Shown here piece after piece: positions 33,401-45,600 of a stretch of 64,000 bases of DNA. The stretch is taken from contig CM026394.1 of assembly GCA_014843695.1 (NCBI GenBank), positions 42,359,553 to 42,423,552 on the forward strand, given 5' to 3'. Made by a program: the position numbers and the translations under genes. The notes beneath the pieces were generated by a model that saw only the letters and a list, made by a program, of their open reading frames with translations, was not told the DNA's origin and searched no databases. The stretch is from Archivesica marissinica. Lineage: Eukaryota > Mollusca > Bivalvia > Venerida > Vesicomyidae. Within the stretch, counting starts at the first letter, position 1; each line of letters opens with the position of its first letter.

Positions 33401-35050
33401 CTACAATACCACCAATAGAAGATAAATTGTAATGGAGGTTTCATCTCTCGACATTTGTAATTAACTTAGTGCTACAATACCACCAATAGACGATACATTG
33501 TAATGGAGGTTTCATCTCTCGACATTTGTAATTAACTTAGTGCTACAATACCACCAATAGAAGATAAATTGTAATGGAGATTTCATCTCTCGTCATTTGT
33601 AATTAACTTAGTGCTACAATACCACCAATAGAAGATAAATTGTAATGGATATTTCATCTCTCGTCATTTGTAATTACCTTAGTGCTACAATACCACCAAT
33701 ATAGGATAAATTGTAATGGAGATTTCATCTCTCGTCATTTGTAATTACCATAGTGCTACAATACCACCAATAGAAGATAAGTTGTAATGGAGATTTCATC
33801 TCTCGTCATTTGTAATTACCTTAGTGCTACAATACCACCAATAGAAGATAAAATGTAATGGAGATTTCATCTCTCGGCATTTGTAATTACCTTAGTGCTA
33901 CAATACCATCAATAGAGGACAATACCACCAATAGAGGATAAATTGCAATGGAGATTTCATCTCTCGATATCTGTAAATACATTTACTGCTACAATACCAC
34001 CAATAGAAGATAAATTGCAACGGAGATTTCATCTCTCGTCATTTGTAATTAACTTAGTGCTACAATACCACCAATAGAAGATAAATTGTAATGGAGGTTT
34101 CATCTTTCGACATTTGTAATTAACTTAGTGCTACAATACCACCAATAGACGATACATTGTAATGGAGATTTCATCTCTCGACATTTGTAATTAACTTAGT
34201 GCTACAATACCACCAATAGAAGATAAATTGTAATGGAGGTTTCATCTCTCGACATTTGTAATTAACTTAGTGCTACAATACCACCAATTTACGATACATT
34301 GTAATGGAGATTTCATCTCTCGACATTTGTAATTAACTTAGTGCTACAATACCACCAATAGAAGATAAATTGTAATGGAGATTTCATCTCTCGTCATTTG
34401 TAATTAACTTAGTGCTACAATACCACCAATAGAAGATAAATTGTAATGGAGATTTCATCTCTCGTCATTTGTAATTAACTTAGTGCTACAATACCACCAA
34501 TAGAAGATAAATTGTAATGGAGTTTTCATCTCTCGACATTTGTAATTAACTTAGTGCTACAATACCACCAATAGAAGATAAATTGTAATGGAGATTTCAT
34601 CTCTCGACATTTGTAATTACCGTAGTGCTACAATACCACCAATAGAGGATACATTGTAATGGAGTTTTCATCTCTCGACATTTGTAATTAACTTAGTGCT
34701 GCAATACCACCAATAGAAGATACATTGTAATGGAGATTTCATCTCTCGACATTTGTAATTAACTTAGTGCTACAATACCACCAATAGAAGATAAATTGTA
34801 ATGGAGATTTCATCTCTCGACATTTGTAATTAACTTAGTGCTACAATACCACCACTAGAGGATACATTGTAATGGAGATTTCATCTCTCGACATTTGTAA
34901 TTAACTTAGTGCTACAATACCACCAATAGAAGATAAAAATGTAATGGAGATTTCATCTCTCGACATTTGTAATTCAAACTTGTAATCATTTTAGCGGTAA
35001 AATAACCTTGTTAATATATGTTGTAACGGAGATTCTATCTCTAGTTATGC
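30440..35050 (+). repeat. 71-bp satellite array, about 60 units
   Basis: Core unit: CTCTCGACATTTGTAATTAA, CTTAGTGCTACAATACCACC, AATAGAAGATAAATTGTAAT, GGAGATTTCAT. Units from about 31600 to 34960 are near-uniform; those at 30440-31560 and at the right edge are strongly diverged but keep the same spacing. One SINE-a interrupts it. A variant with GATATCTGTAAATAC recurs at intervals, suggesting higher-order units. Confidence 0.95.
30949..31195 (+). mobile_element. SINE-a inserted in the satellite, head partly deleted
   Basis: GACGGATCTGTAGTCCAGTG, a deletion of the middle of the tRNA-like head, GCAGGTTCGACCC, centre GGGACGTTAAACCGAGGTCT, tail GACGATAAATAAACGTAAAA. Confidence 0.85.
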
Positions 35051-35330
35051 TAGGTGAGTTAAGTATATCGCTTCGAATGAGTCCGATCAATTTTAACATC
35101 GTCAGCGTGCACGCCCCAACATATTTCCTGTCTGGTTCTGGCGATAATTATCATTTTGTGTGGTTAGTAAGGAAATAGAGCAACATATAATGATTCCAGT
35201 GAGCTGATGGCAGGCATATCTGTTTGATATAATACATCGATGGCCTGTGTTTCTATCAAAGATAGGTACTCTTTAGAAGGGCTTGTAAAGGAGTCCTGAA
35301 AAGGCAAACCAGCATTTATTAAATATATTA
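35051..35330. other. Spacer between the 71-bp and 33-bp arrays
   Basis: No feature recognised. Confidence 0.5.
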
Positions 35331-36290
35331 CAGAGCAATGTATTAATTTATATGACAGAGCAATTCATTCAATTGATTAATTATATGACAGTGCAATGCA
35401 TTCAATTGATTAATTATATGACAGTGCAATTCATTCAATTGATTAATTATATGACAGAACAATGCATTCAATTGATTAATTATATGACAGAGCAATGCAT
35501 TCAATTGATTAATTATATGACAGAGCAATGCATTCAATTGATTCATTATATGACAGTGCAATGCATTCAATTGATTAATTATATGACAGAGCAATGCATT
35601 CAATTGATTAATTATATGACAGAGCAATGCATTCAATTGATTAATTATATGACAGAGCAATGCATTCAATTGATTAATTATATGACAGAGCAATGCATTC
35701 AATTGATTAATTATATGACCAGTGCAATGCATTCAATTGATTAATTATATGACAGAACAATGCATTCAATTGATTAATTATATGACAGTGCAATGCATTC
35801 AATTGATTAATTATATGACAGTGCAATGCATTTAATTGATTAATTATATGACAGTGCAATGCATTCAATTGATTAATTATATGACAGTGCAATGCATTCA
35901 ATTGATTTATTATATGACAGTGCAATGCATTCAATTGATTAATTATATGACAGAACAATGCATTCAATTGATTAATTATATGACAGTGCAATGCATTCAA
36001 TTGATTAATTATATGACAGAGCAATGCATTCAATTGATTAATTATATGACAGTGCAATGCATTCAATTGATTAATTATATGACAGTGCAATGCATTCAAT
36101 TGATTAATTATATGACAGAACAATGCATTCAATTGATTAATTATATGACAGTGCAATGCATTCAATTGATTAATTATATGACAGAGCAATGCATTCAATT
36201 GATTAATTATATGACAGTGCAATGCATTCAATTGATTAATTATATGACAGTGCAATGCATTCAATTGATTAATTATATGACAATGCAATT
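35331..36290 (+). repeat. 33-bp minisatellite, about 29 units
   Basis: Unit ATGACAGTGCAATGCATTCA plus ATTGATTAATTAT. Because 33 is a multiple of three and the unit lacks stops in some frames, long repeated open frames appear on both strands; none is a gene. Confidence 0.96.
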
Positions 36291-36430
36291 GTAATCGTTG
36301 ATTTTTGGAAAGCTTTTAATCTTGTCGACCATACAGGTTTTGTTGAATACTATATAAAAATAGCATTAGGAGTGACGGGAATCCAGAGATATTTGTCTAA
36401 AGTTGAAATAATTGTTTCGCAATCGAGATC
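36291..36430 (+). mobile_element. LINE reverse transcriptase fragment fused to a SINE-like tail
   Basis: Codons read VIVDFWKAFNLVDHTGFVEY and then GVTGIQRYLSKVEIIVSQ. The DF-x-KAF-x-x-VDH block is RT motif A of LINEs. It runs directly into TTGTTTCGCAATCGAG, the tail shared with SINE-b. Confidence 0.7.
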
Positions 36431-36459
36431 AAATAAAGAACTACAGAAAGAAGACCCAC

Positions 36460-36637
36460 CTGCTATGCATGCTGTCAAAATGCATGCTGCATTTCCACAG
36501 ATCATCGCTCGTACCACCATTTTGTTATCTGAGCGTCTGCTGGGAATCAGAGTCCTAAGCCCCTAATGTTATTCCTATTGACCCGAAGTTAGCGAAACAC
36601 CACACAATGCATACGTCGAGATGATCTCAGACTTCTC
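36460..36637 (-). pseudogene. SLC28 copy B exon 11, frame-broken
   Basis: Acceptor TATTTTAG, donor GCAG|GTGGGT. It starts [13 protein letters not shown] in the phase expected after exon 10, then breaks: two extra bases near 36600, one base missing near 36560 and one near 36547. Read across the breaks the codons fit the end of the CNT core (ANFGS near 36590, PSRRSD near 36540, ILTACIAG at the end). The net shift is zero. As written, translation stops at a TAG 20 codons in. Confidence 0.82.
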
Positions 36638-39600
36638 CTAAAATAGAAAAGTAATTAGATTAAAAAATACAACTACTGTAGCATCCAAGTTAATAAAACC
36701 TCCGCCACGTTGCTAAATGTCCGAGTAATCCGAGATAGAAAACCTCCGCCACGTTGCTAAATGTCCGAGTAATCCGAGATAGAAAACCTCCGCCACGTTG
36801 CTAAATGTCCGAGTAATCCGAGATAGAAAACCTCCGCCACGTTGCTAAATGTCCGAGTAATCCGAGATAGAAAACCTCCGCCACGTTGCTAAATGTCCGA
36901 GTAATCCGAGATAGAAAACCTCCGCCACGTTGCTAAATGTCCGAGTAATCCGAGATAGAAAACCTCCGCCACGTTGCTAAATGTCCGAGTAATCCGAGAT
37001 AGAAAAGCTCCGCCACGTTGCTAAATGTCTGAGTAATACGAGATAGAAAACCTCCGCCACATTGCTAAATGTCCGAGTAATCCCAGATAGAAAACCTCCG
37101 CAACGTTGCTAAATGTCTGAGTAATCCCAGATAGAAAACCTCCACCACGTTGCTAAATGTCTGAGTAATCCGAGATAGGAAACCTCTACCACGCTACTAA
37201 ATGTCCGAGTAATTCGAGATAACAAACACCAGTAACGCTGCTAAATGTCCATGTTTGGCTATCTCACAATCATGATTTCCCTATCTCACAATCATGTTTT
37301 CCCTATCTCACAATCATGTTTTCCCTATCTCACAATCATGTGTTCCCTATCTCACAATCATGTTTGCCCTATCTCACAATCATGATTTCCCTATCTCACA
37401 ATCATGTGTTCCCTATCTCACAATCATGTTTTCCCTATCTCACGATCATGTTTGCCCTATCTCACAATCATGTTTGCCCTATCTTACAATCATGATTTCC
37501 CTATCTCACAATCATGTGTTCCCTATCTCACAATCATGTTTTCCCTATCTCACAATCATGTTTGCCCTATCTCACATTCATGTGTTCCCTATCTCACAAT
37601 CATGATTTCCCTATCTCACAATCATGTGTTCCCTATCTCACAATCATGTTTTCCCTATCTCACAATCATGTTTTCCCTATCTCACAATCATGATTTCCCT
37701 ATCTCACAATCATGTGTTCCCTATCTCACAATCATGTGTTCCCTATCTCACAATCATGTTTTCCCTATCTCACAATCATGTGTTCCTATCTCACAATGGT
37801 GACAAATCTGTTAAAAAGACTTGGACAAGAATCCAGATCCTGTTAACCTACAAATCAAGTGCGTCCTTGACCCGAGGCCCAGCCTTCCACCAAATGTCAT
37901 GATAATCCGTCTGTAACATTTTGCGTTATCCTGCTAACAGATAAACAAATCGAACAAATAAACGGGGACAGTGGAGAGGAATTAATATAAGTTTTCTGAA
38001 AACTTGTTTTCAAATCCAAACCATTCACAATTTATGTAATTTGTAACATTTGTTGTGTTATACATGTAAATTTATTGGAATAAATACTGTTGGGACATAA
38101 ATAAACTTGCTGCCACATAACTCTTACCGATATAAATCCTTCGTCTAACACTTGCCCTGTAATGTTTAGTACTATGTCATTCTTCTGCCAGTACCAATCA
38201 GTGGTGTTATAGAACTCAGTGTAGTTATTAAAATCCTTTCTATTCTGTAACAGGATTTTCAGATCACCATACGCAATGAATTCGTTCGTGAATGTCTTTA
38301 CTCCTGAAAACCAAAAAAGTTGACCGATAAACATATTGAAAATTGAAAGTCTCATTTGCGAACCGCAAGAGGTCGGTTATATTAGCACTACCGCGATAAA
38401 AGAGGGTGATCACGCAGAAACATTACCGCGATAATGCCGAGGATCCCGCAGAAACATTACCGCGATAAAGGCCGGGATCTCGCAGAAACATTACAACGAT
38501 AAAGGCCGAGGATCCCGCAGAAACATTACCGCGATAAAGGCCGGGATCCCGCAGAATCATTACAACGATAAAGGCCGAGTATCCCGCAGAAACATTACAA
38601 CGATAACGGCCGAGGATCCCGCAGAAACATTACAACGATAAAGGCCGGGGATCCCGCAGAAACATTACAACGATAAAGGCCGAGGATCCCGCAGAAACAT
38701 TACCACGATAAAGGCCGAGGATCCCGCAGAAACATTACAACGATAAAGGCGGTGATCCCGCAGAAACATTACAACGATAAAGGCCGGGGATCCCGCAGAA
38801 ACATTACAACGATAAAGGCCGAGGATCCCGCAGAAACATTACAACGATAAAGGCCGAGGATCCCGCAGAAAATTACCGCGATAAAGGCCGGGATCCCGCA
38901 GACACATTACAACGATAAAGGCCGGGGACCCCACAGAAACATTACAACGATAAAGGCCGGGGATCACGCAGACACATTACAACGATAAAGGCCGGGGACC
39001 CCACAGAAACATTACAACGATAAAGGCCGGGGATCACGCAGAAACATTACAACGATAAAGGCCGGGGACCCCACAGAAACATTACAACGATAAAGGCCGG
39101 GGATCACGCAGAAACATTACAACGATAAAGGCCGGGGATCCCGCAGAAACATTACAACGATAAAGGCCGGGGATCCCGCAGAAACATTACAACGATAAAG
39201 GCCAGGGATCCCTCAGAAACATTACAACGATAAAGGCCGGGGATCCCGCAGAAACATTTCCACAATAAAGGCCGGGGATCCCGCAGAAACATTACAACGA
39301 TAAAGGCCGGGGATCCCGCAGAAACATTACAACGATAAAGGCCGGGGATCCCGCAGAAACATTACAACGATAAAGGCCGGGGATCCCGCAGAAACATTAC
39401 AACGATAAAGGCCGGGGATCCCGCAGAAACATTACAACGATAAAGGCCGGGGATCCCGCAGAAACATTACCACGATAAAGGCCGGGGATCCCGCAGAAAC
39501 ATTATAACGATAAAGGCCGGGAATCCCGCAGAAACATTACAACGATAAAGGCCGGGGATTCCGCAGAAACATTACAACGATAAAGGCCGTGGATCCCGCA

Positions 39601-42600
39601 GAAACATTACAACAATAAAGGCCGGGGATCATGCAGAAACATTACCGCGATAAAGGCCGGGGATCCCGCAGAAACATTACAACGATAAAGGCCGGGGATC
39701 CCGCAGAAACATTACAACGATAAAGGCCGGGGATCCCGCAGAAACATTACCGCGATAAAGGCCGGGGATCCCGCAGAAACATTACCGCGATAAAGGCCGG
39801 GGATCATGCAGAAACATTACAACGATAAAGGCTGGGGATCCCGCAGAAACATTACAACGATAAAGGCCGGGGATCCCGCAGAAACATTACCGCGATAAAG
39901 GCCGGGGATCATGCAGAAACATTACTACGATAAAGGCTGGGGCTCCCGCAGAAACATTACAACGATAAAGGCCGGGGATCCCGCAGACACATTACAACGA
40001 TAAAGGCCGGGAATCCCGCAGAAACATTACAACAATAAAGGCCGGGGATCATGCAGAAACATTACAACAATAAAGGCCGGGGATCCCGCAGAAACATTAC
40101 AACGATAAAGGCCGGGGATCCCGCAGAAACATTACCACGATAAAGGCCGGGGATCCCGCAGAAACATTACAACGATAAAGGCTGGGGATCCCGCAGAAAC
40201 ATTACAACGATAAAGGCCGGGGATCCCGCAGAAACATTACAACGATAAAGGCCGGGGATTCCGCAGAAACATTACAACGATAAAGGCCGGGGATCCCGCA
40301 GAAACATTACCACGATAAAGGCCGGGGATCCCGCAGAAACATTACCACGATAAAGGCCGGGATCCCGCAGAAACATTACAACGATAAAGGCCGGGATCCC
40401 GCAGAAACATTACAACGATAAAGGCCGGGAATCCCGCAGAAACATTACAACGATAAAGGCCGGGAATCCCGCAGAAACATTACAACGATAAAGGCCGGGG
40501 ATCCCGCAGACACATTATAACGATAAAGGCCGGGAATCCCGCAGAAACATTACAACAATAAAGGCCGGGGATCACGCAGAAACATTACAACGATAAAGGC
40601 CGGGAATCCCGCAGAAACATTACAATGATAGCAGGCCGGGGATCACGCAGAAACATTACAACGATAAAGGCTGGGGATCACGCAGAAACATTACCACGAT
40701 AAAGGCCGGGGATCACGCAGAAACATTACAACGATAAAGGCCGGGGATCCCGCAGACACATTTCCACAATAAAGGCCGGGGATCACGCAGAAACATTACA
40801 ACGATAAAGGCCGGGGATCACGCAGAAACATTACAACGATAAAGGCCGGGGATCACGCAGAAACATTACCACGATAAAGGCCGGGGATCACGTAGAAACA
40901 TTACAACGATAAAGGCCGGGGATCACGCAGAAACATTACAACGATAAAGGCCGGGGATCACGCAGAAACATTACAACGATACAGGCCGGGGATCACGCAG
41001 AAACATTACAACGATACAGGCCGGGAATCATGCAGAAACATTACCGCGATAAAGGCCAAGGACCCCACAGAAACATTACCACGATAAAGGCACGATGAAC
41101 ATTAAAAATGGAAACGTACATAGCAATAATTCATATGCAATATTCCATAATGCCCTCAAATCAAAAACAATTATATACAGCATATACAACATGATAATAT
41201 TGGACTATAAAAGTGTTAGATAATAAATATTGCAAATTTATTAATAAAGACGGAGCATACCTATTAGTTCCGCCACTTTTCTACAATCTCCAGTCTCCAC
41301 TCCCATGAAATAAGCAACCGGATACAGAACATATGAGCAAATCAACTGCAACAAACAATGCAAGCAAACCTGATCTAAACGCATGAACATTCCACTGAAA
41401 AGCATATTAAAACATAATTGCTAAATATACCGTCTCTGTGGCCTAGTGGTTAAGGCGTCGAAGATTCGAAACTGGTCAGGGGTTCGTTCTGATATAGCCG
41501 CCAGATAGTTAAATAATGGTTAACGATTGCCTACTGCCTGGCGCCTGTCATACAAGCATATGATTTGGGAATCAAATCTGATCTAATCGATCACAGTTGA
41601 TTTCCAATCGCATGAACATTCCACTGAAAACTTAATTGCTAAATATAGCATTATTGTATGAATCGCTTACAACCAGTGAAACCCCGCCAAACCGGAACCC
41701 TCTGAACTGGAATTCCATCCAAACCGAAACAAATTGTTTGGTCCCAAATTCTTGACTTCCTTGTTCATTGTAGAACAACATCTGTAAACCGGAACCCCGA
41801 ATACCGAACAGATCTTTTTAAAAATGTGTGCATTTTCAACTGTACTTTATTATTATCATTATTATTATTATACCATATTTGTATAGCACTCTTTGCATAC
41901 AGAAATTATACGTTCAAAAGTGTCTAACATTAATTTAGCATAGTAAGACATTTTTACAACATACAATACAATAGTCAACATTAACCCTTTCAACACCACA
42001 TACCTCTAAATTGGCTTACAAAAAAGTGTAGATCCAGATGAGCCGGCTCGTGACGAGCCGTCTCATCAGGATCTGCACTTTTTTCAAGTAATATAACTAT
42101 TTTTAGAATTTTTTTTACCCATTTTGATAAATGAACTGATCCAAATGTAATTTTGTTATTAATTTATTGGTCTAAAAATATCATGGACCAGTCCATGTCA
42201 GTTACTTGGTGTTGAATGGGTTAAGGACAACAATTTGGTAGGAATAAACATTTCCCTGTAAACCGAACAGCAACATTTCTAAATCCAATATGAAACGGAC
42301 TATTCTTTTAAACAAACAACAATCAGATGTTTTCAGGTTTTCAGAATAATATATATTTGTACACTTAAAATTAATCAATTCTTTAGTTTATACAAATTTA
42401 TTTTAGCTCGATTGTGAAACAAGTTCTTACAACTTATATGTATCACTCTCGAGACCTCATTCCTGATGGAATCCATCGCCACGAGGGAGAGAGAAGAGGA
42501 CAACGTGGAATTTAAATGCCTTGCCTAAGGGCACAATCGTAACGGCTCCATCGGGGCTCGAACTCCAGACCTTTCGCACCTGAAGCGAACGCGCATCCAC

Positions 42601-45600
42601 TGCGTTATTACGACTTCCAATCAGTTCTTTACTAACTACCAAACAATAAACATGTGTTAGCCACATGCGCTGATTAGTTAATTTCGGAATAATGTTCCCC
42701 AATATGAAACACCACGCTAAACTGAAAAAACTTCCAAATCGAACGTTACCCCTTGCTAGATAGCCCGTTCGGTTTTTGTGTGTGTTTTACGTTTATTTAT
42801 CGTCGCTACCGGTTGCCCATATGAGCGACGCCTCCTGAAGAGATTAGTAATTTTAGATTTTGGAGGGTAGTGCATGATACAGACAGAGACCCATTCCAGA
42901 GTCTCCTCTGGTTCTTTTACGTGCACGGTGTAAAGCACCGACACGAGACCTCGGTTTAACGTCCCATCTGAAAGACTGTTGATTTTATTAGGGTCAGACG
43001 GGGGATCGAACCTGCGATCCCTGGATTACAAGTCCAGCGTGTTACCACTGGACTACAGATCCGTCTGTGACCCCCGTTCGGTTTAGAGGGATGTCCTGTA
43101 TGTATTTACCTCAAATGTAAGCCCTTCTATTCCTACTCTGTCGCCTAACCATGTAAGTGTTGAGTTAAGGAATGCCAATAACGAAAGAAACGCCAACACA
43201 TTTACAGCAATGGCGCCGATGATTTTGATACTCCATGTAGCACCGTTAGATGCAGCTTCGATGACATTGTGTTCCGGTCTGTAAGAAGATGTGTCCATAA
43301 AACATTATTATTAGTATACCATTCTTATTGAGCACCCTTATCATATAACAATTACACGTTCAAAAGCGCTTTACATAAACAATAAAAATCAAAAGATTAC
43401 AAAATATAGAACGCAGGGTTATGAAGTATGTGATAAAAGTATGGAAAAAATTATATAATTTTCGATTTTTACAAGTTTTAAATAGTACTCTTAAACTGAT
43501 GATTGAAATTAAAGACATCACCCTAGGGCATAATAAAATCGTTTACAAAACTATCATGAATAATAAGAGAATAATTATTTGTTTACGTTTAAACTTTATT
43601 TATTTTAAACGATTGCGTAGCAAGTTTTAACAACTTATATTAGTCACTCTCTTTGGCGCGGATGAAAGCGTAAATGTGGTCATTCGTGTCGGAGAAAACC
43701 CACCTGTCCGATCTGGCAACCACCGTACAATCTCACATACTTCCCGGTCCGACGATCGAACCTGGCTTGTATTGGTGAGAAGCGAGCGCGCTAACCACAA
43801 TCGGACAATTATAGATCTCATCGAACGAATGAACATTAGAAGTGCCACAGTGGTCACTTGTACAACAATCCTGGCGTAGATTCATATATATACTCGTATT
43901 TCCTATTACAGTTGGTCACACCGTCTCTTGTATTTCTATTTATATATGTATATCAGAGTAATCTGCAATCTCTAATAATACATTCCTATCCTAACTGCCT
44001 ATCTTGCATGTCACAAGTATAACAATTGTGGTCCTATGCATTAACCATTGAACAGACGGATCTGTAGTCCAGGGATCACAGGTTCGATCCCCCGTCTGAT
44101 CATAATAAACGTAAAACAAACACATTAACCATTGATAGCATTTCACTATGATGCAGGTGCTACAGGAACATGCTGAAACACACATTAATCATTGATAGCA
44201 TTTCACTATGATGCAGGTGCTATAGGAATATGCTGAAACAAACATTAACCATTGATAGCATTTTACTATGATGCAGGTGCTATAGGAATATGCTGAAACA
44301 AACATTAACCATTGATAGCATTTTACTATGATGCAGGTGCTACAGGAACATGCTGAAACACACATTAATCATTGATAGCATTTCACTATGATGCAGGTGC
44401 TACAGGAATATGCTGAAACAGACGAAACAGTTCTAGCAACGATCTAATGCCATTTTTGAGTTAATAGCTAGATTTTCCTACCAACCTATCAAAACTTTCT
44501 ACTACACATACATATTTCATTGGTACATAACATACATATTTCATTGGTACATAACATACATATTTCATTGGTACATAACATACATATTTCATTGGTACAT
44601 AACATACATATTTCATTGGTACATAACATACATATTTCATTGCATTGGTATCCAATATACCTATTTTATAAGCACCACATCTTTAAGTATTTTAGTGGTA
44701 CCATTTCTAAATATTTTATGTACATGTACTCCGGTTTCCTCCCACACGAATGACCACATAAAATTATACGCTTTCATCTGCGCCAACGAGAGTGATTAAT
44801 ATAAGTTGTTAGAACTTGCTTCGCAATCGTTACAGATGGATATGAAGTCCAGTGGTAACACGCTGGACTGGTAATCCAGGGATCGCAGGTTCGATCCCCC
44901 GTCTGACCCTAATAAAATTAACAGTCTTTCAGATGGGACGTTAAACCGAGGTCTCGTGTCTGTGCTTTACACCGTGCACGTAAAAGAACCAGAGGAGATT
45001 CTGGAACGGGTCTCTATCTGAATCACTGCACTATCCTCCAAAATCTAAAATAACTAATCTCTTCAAGAGGTTTCGCTGATATGGCCAACCGGTAGCGACG
45101 ATAAATAAACGTAATAATACACTCGCAATCGTTGTAAAATAATAAAGTTTAAACTTTAAACTTTGACTGCCAGGAAAGATATTCGAAACTACCCACCAGT
45201 GAGAGGTTTAGTATTCAACAACCAATGGACGCAATTCTTTCATACTAGTATCCATTCATAAACATAAAACAGACACAACGATTGGACATATACAAAACAA
45301 CTCTAACTTTAATATGTGATATATGTTCACGGACAATTTGCTCGAAATTGCATGGGTAACATCGGCTATTTCCGTCGTTGACGTACATTGCCGAGTGTCT
45401 TCTATACAATTACTTATACAAGCAAATCACTTGAGTTCGAGTTTGAGATCTGAAAACAGTTTTATAACCTCTGAGCTCTGTCACTTATGGACATAGTCGC
45501 TTCATTAGCTTATTCAGAGCTTGTGTTGTACTGTGCATAGCTTGCTGACCCAACATAAAATTGATCTTATCTAATGGACCAAGAAGTTGTAGGCCACACG

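Noticed and set aside
30440..35050. CRISPR-like regular repeat
   Set aside because: Units are contiguous with no unique spacers, and the genome is eukaryotic.
35343..36294. Repeated open frames of 129 to 193 residues on both strands
   Set aside because: Product of a 33-bp repeat without stops; both strands open at once is not expected of a gene.
36690..37249. 44-bp array as a copy of B exon 11 acceptor
   Set aside because: Only a short TTTTCTAT match; not above what AT-rich sequence gives by chance.
37294..37902. Repeated Ser-His-Asn-His frames
   Set aside because: 22-bp minisatellite artefact.
38384..41095. CRISPR-like array of 35-bp units
   Set aside because: No spacers; plain tandem repeat.
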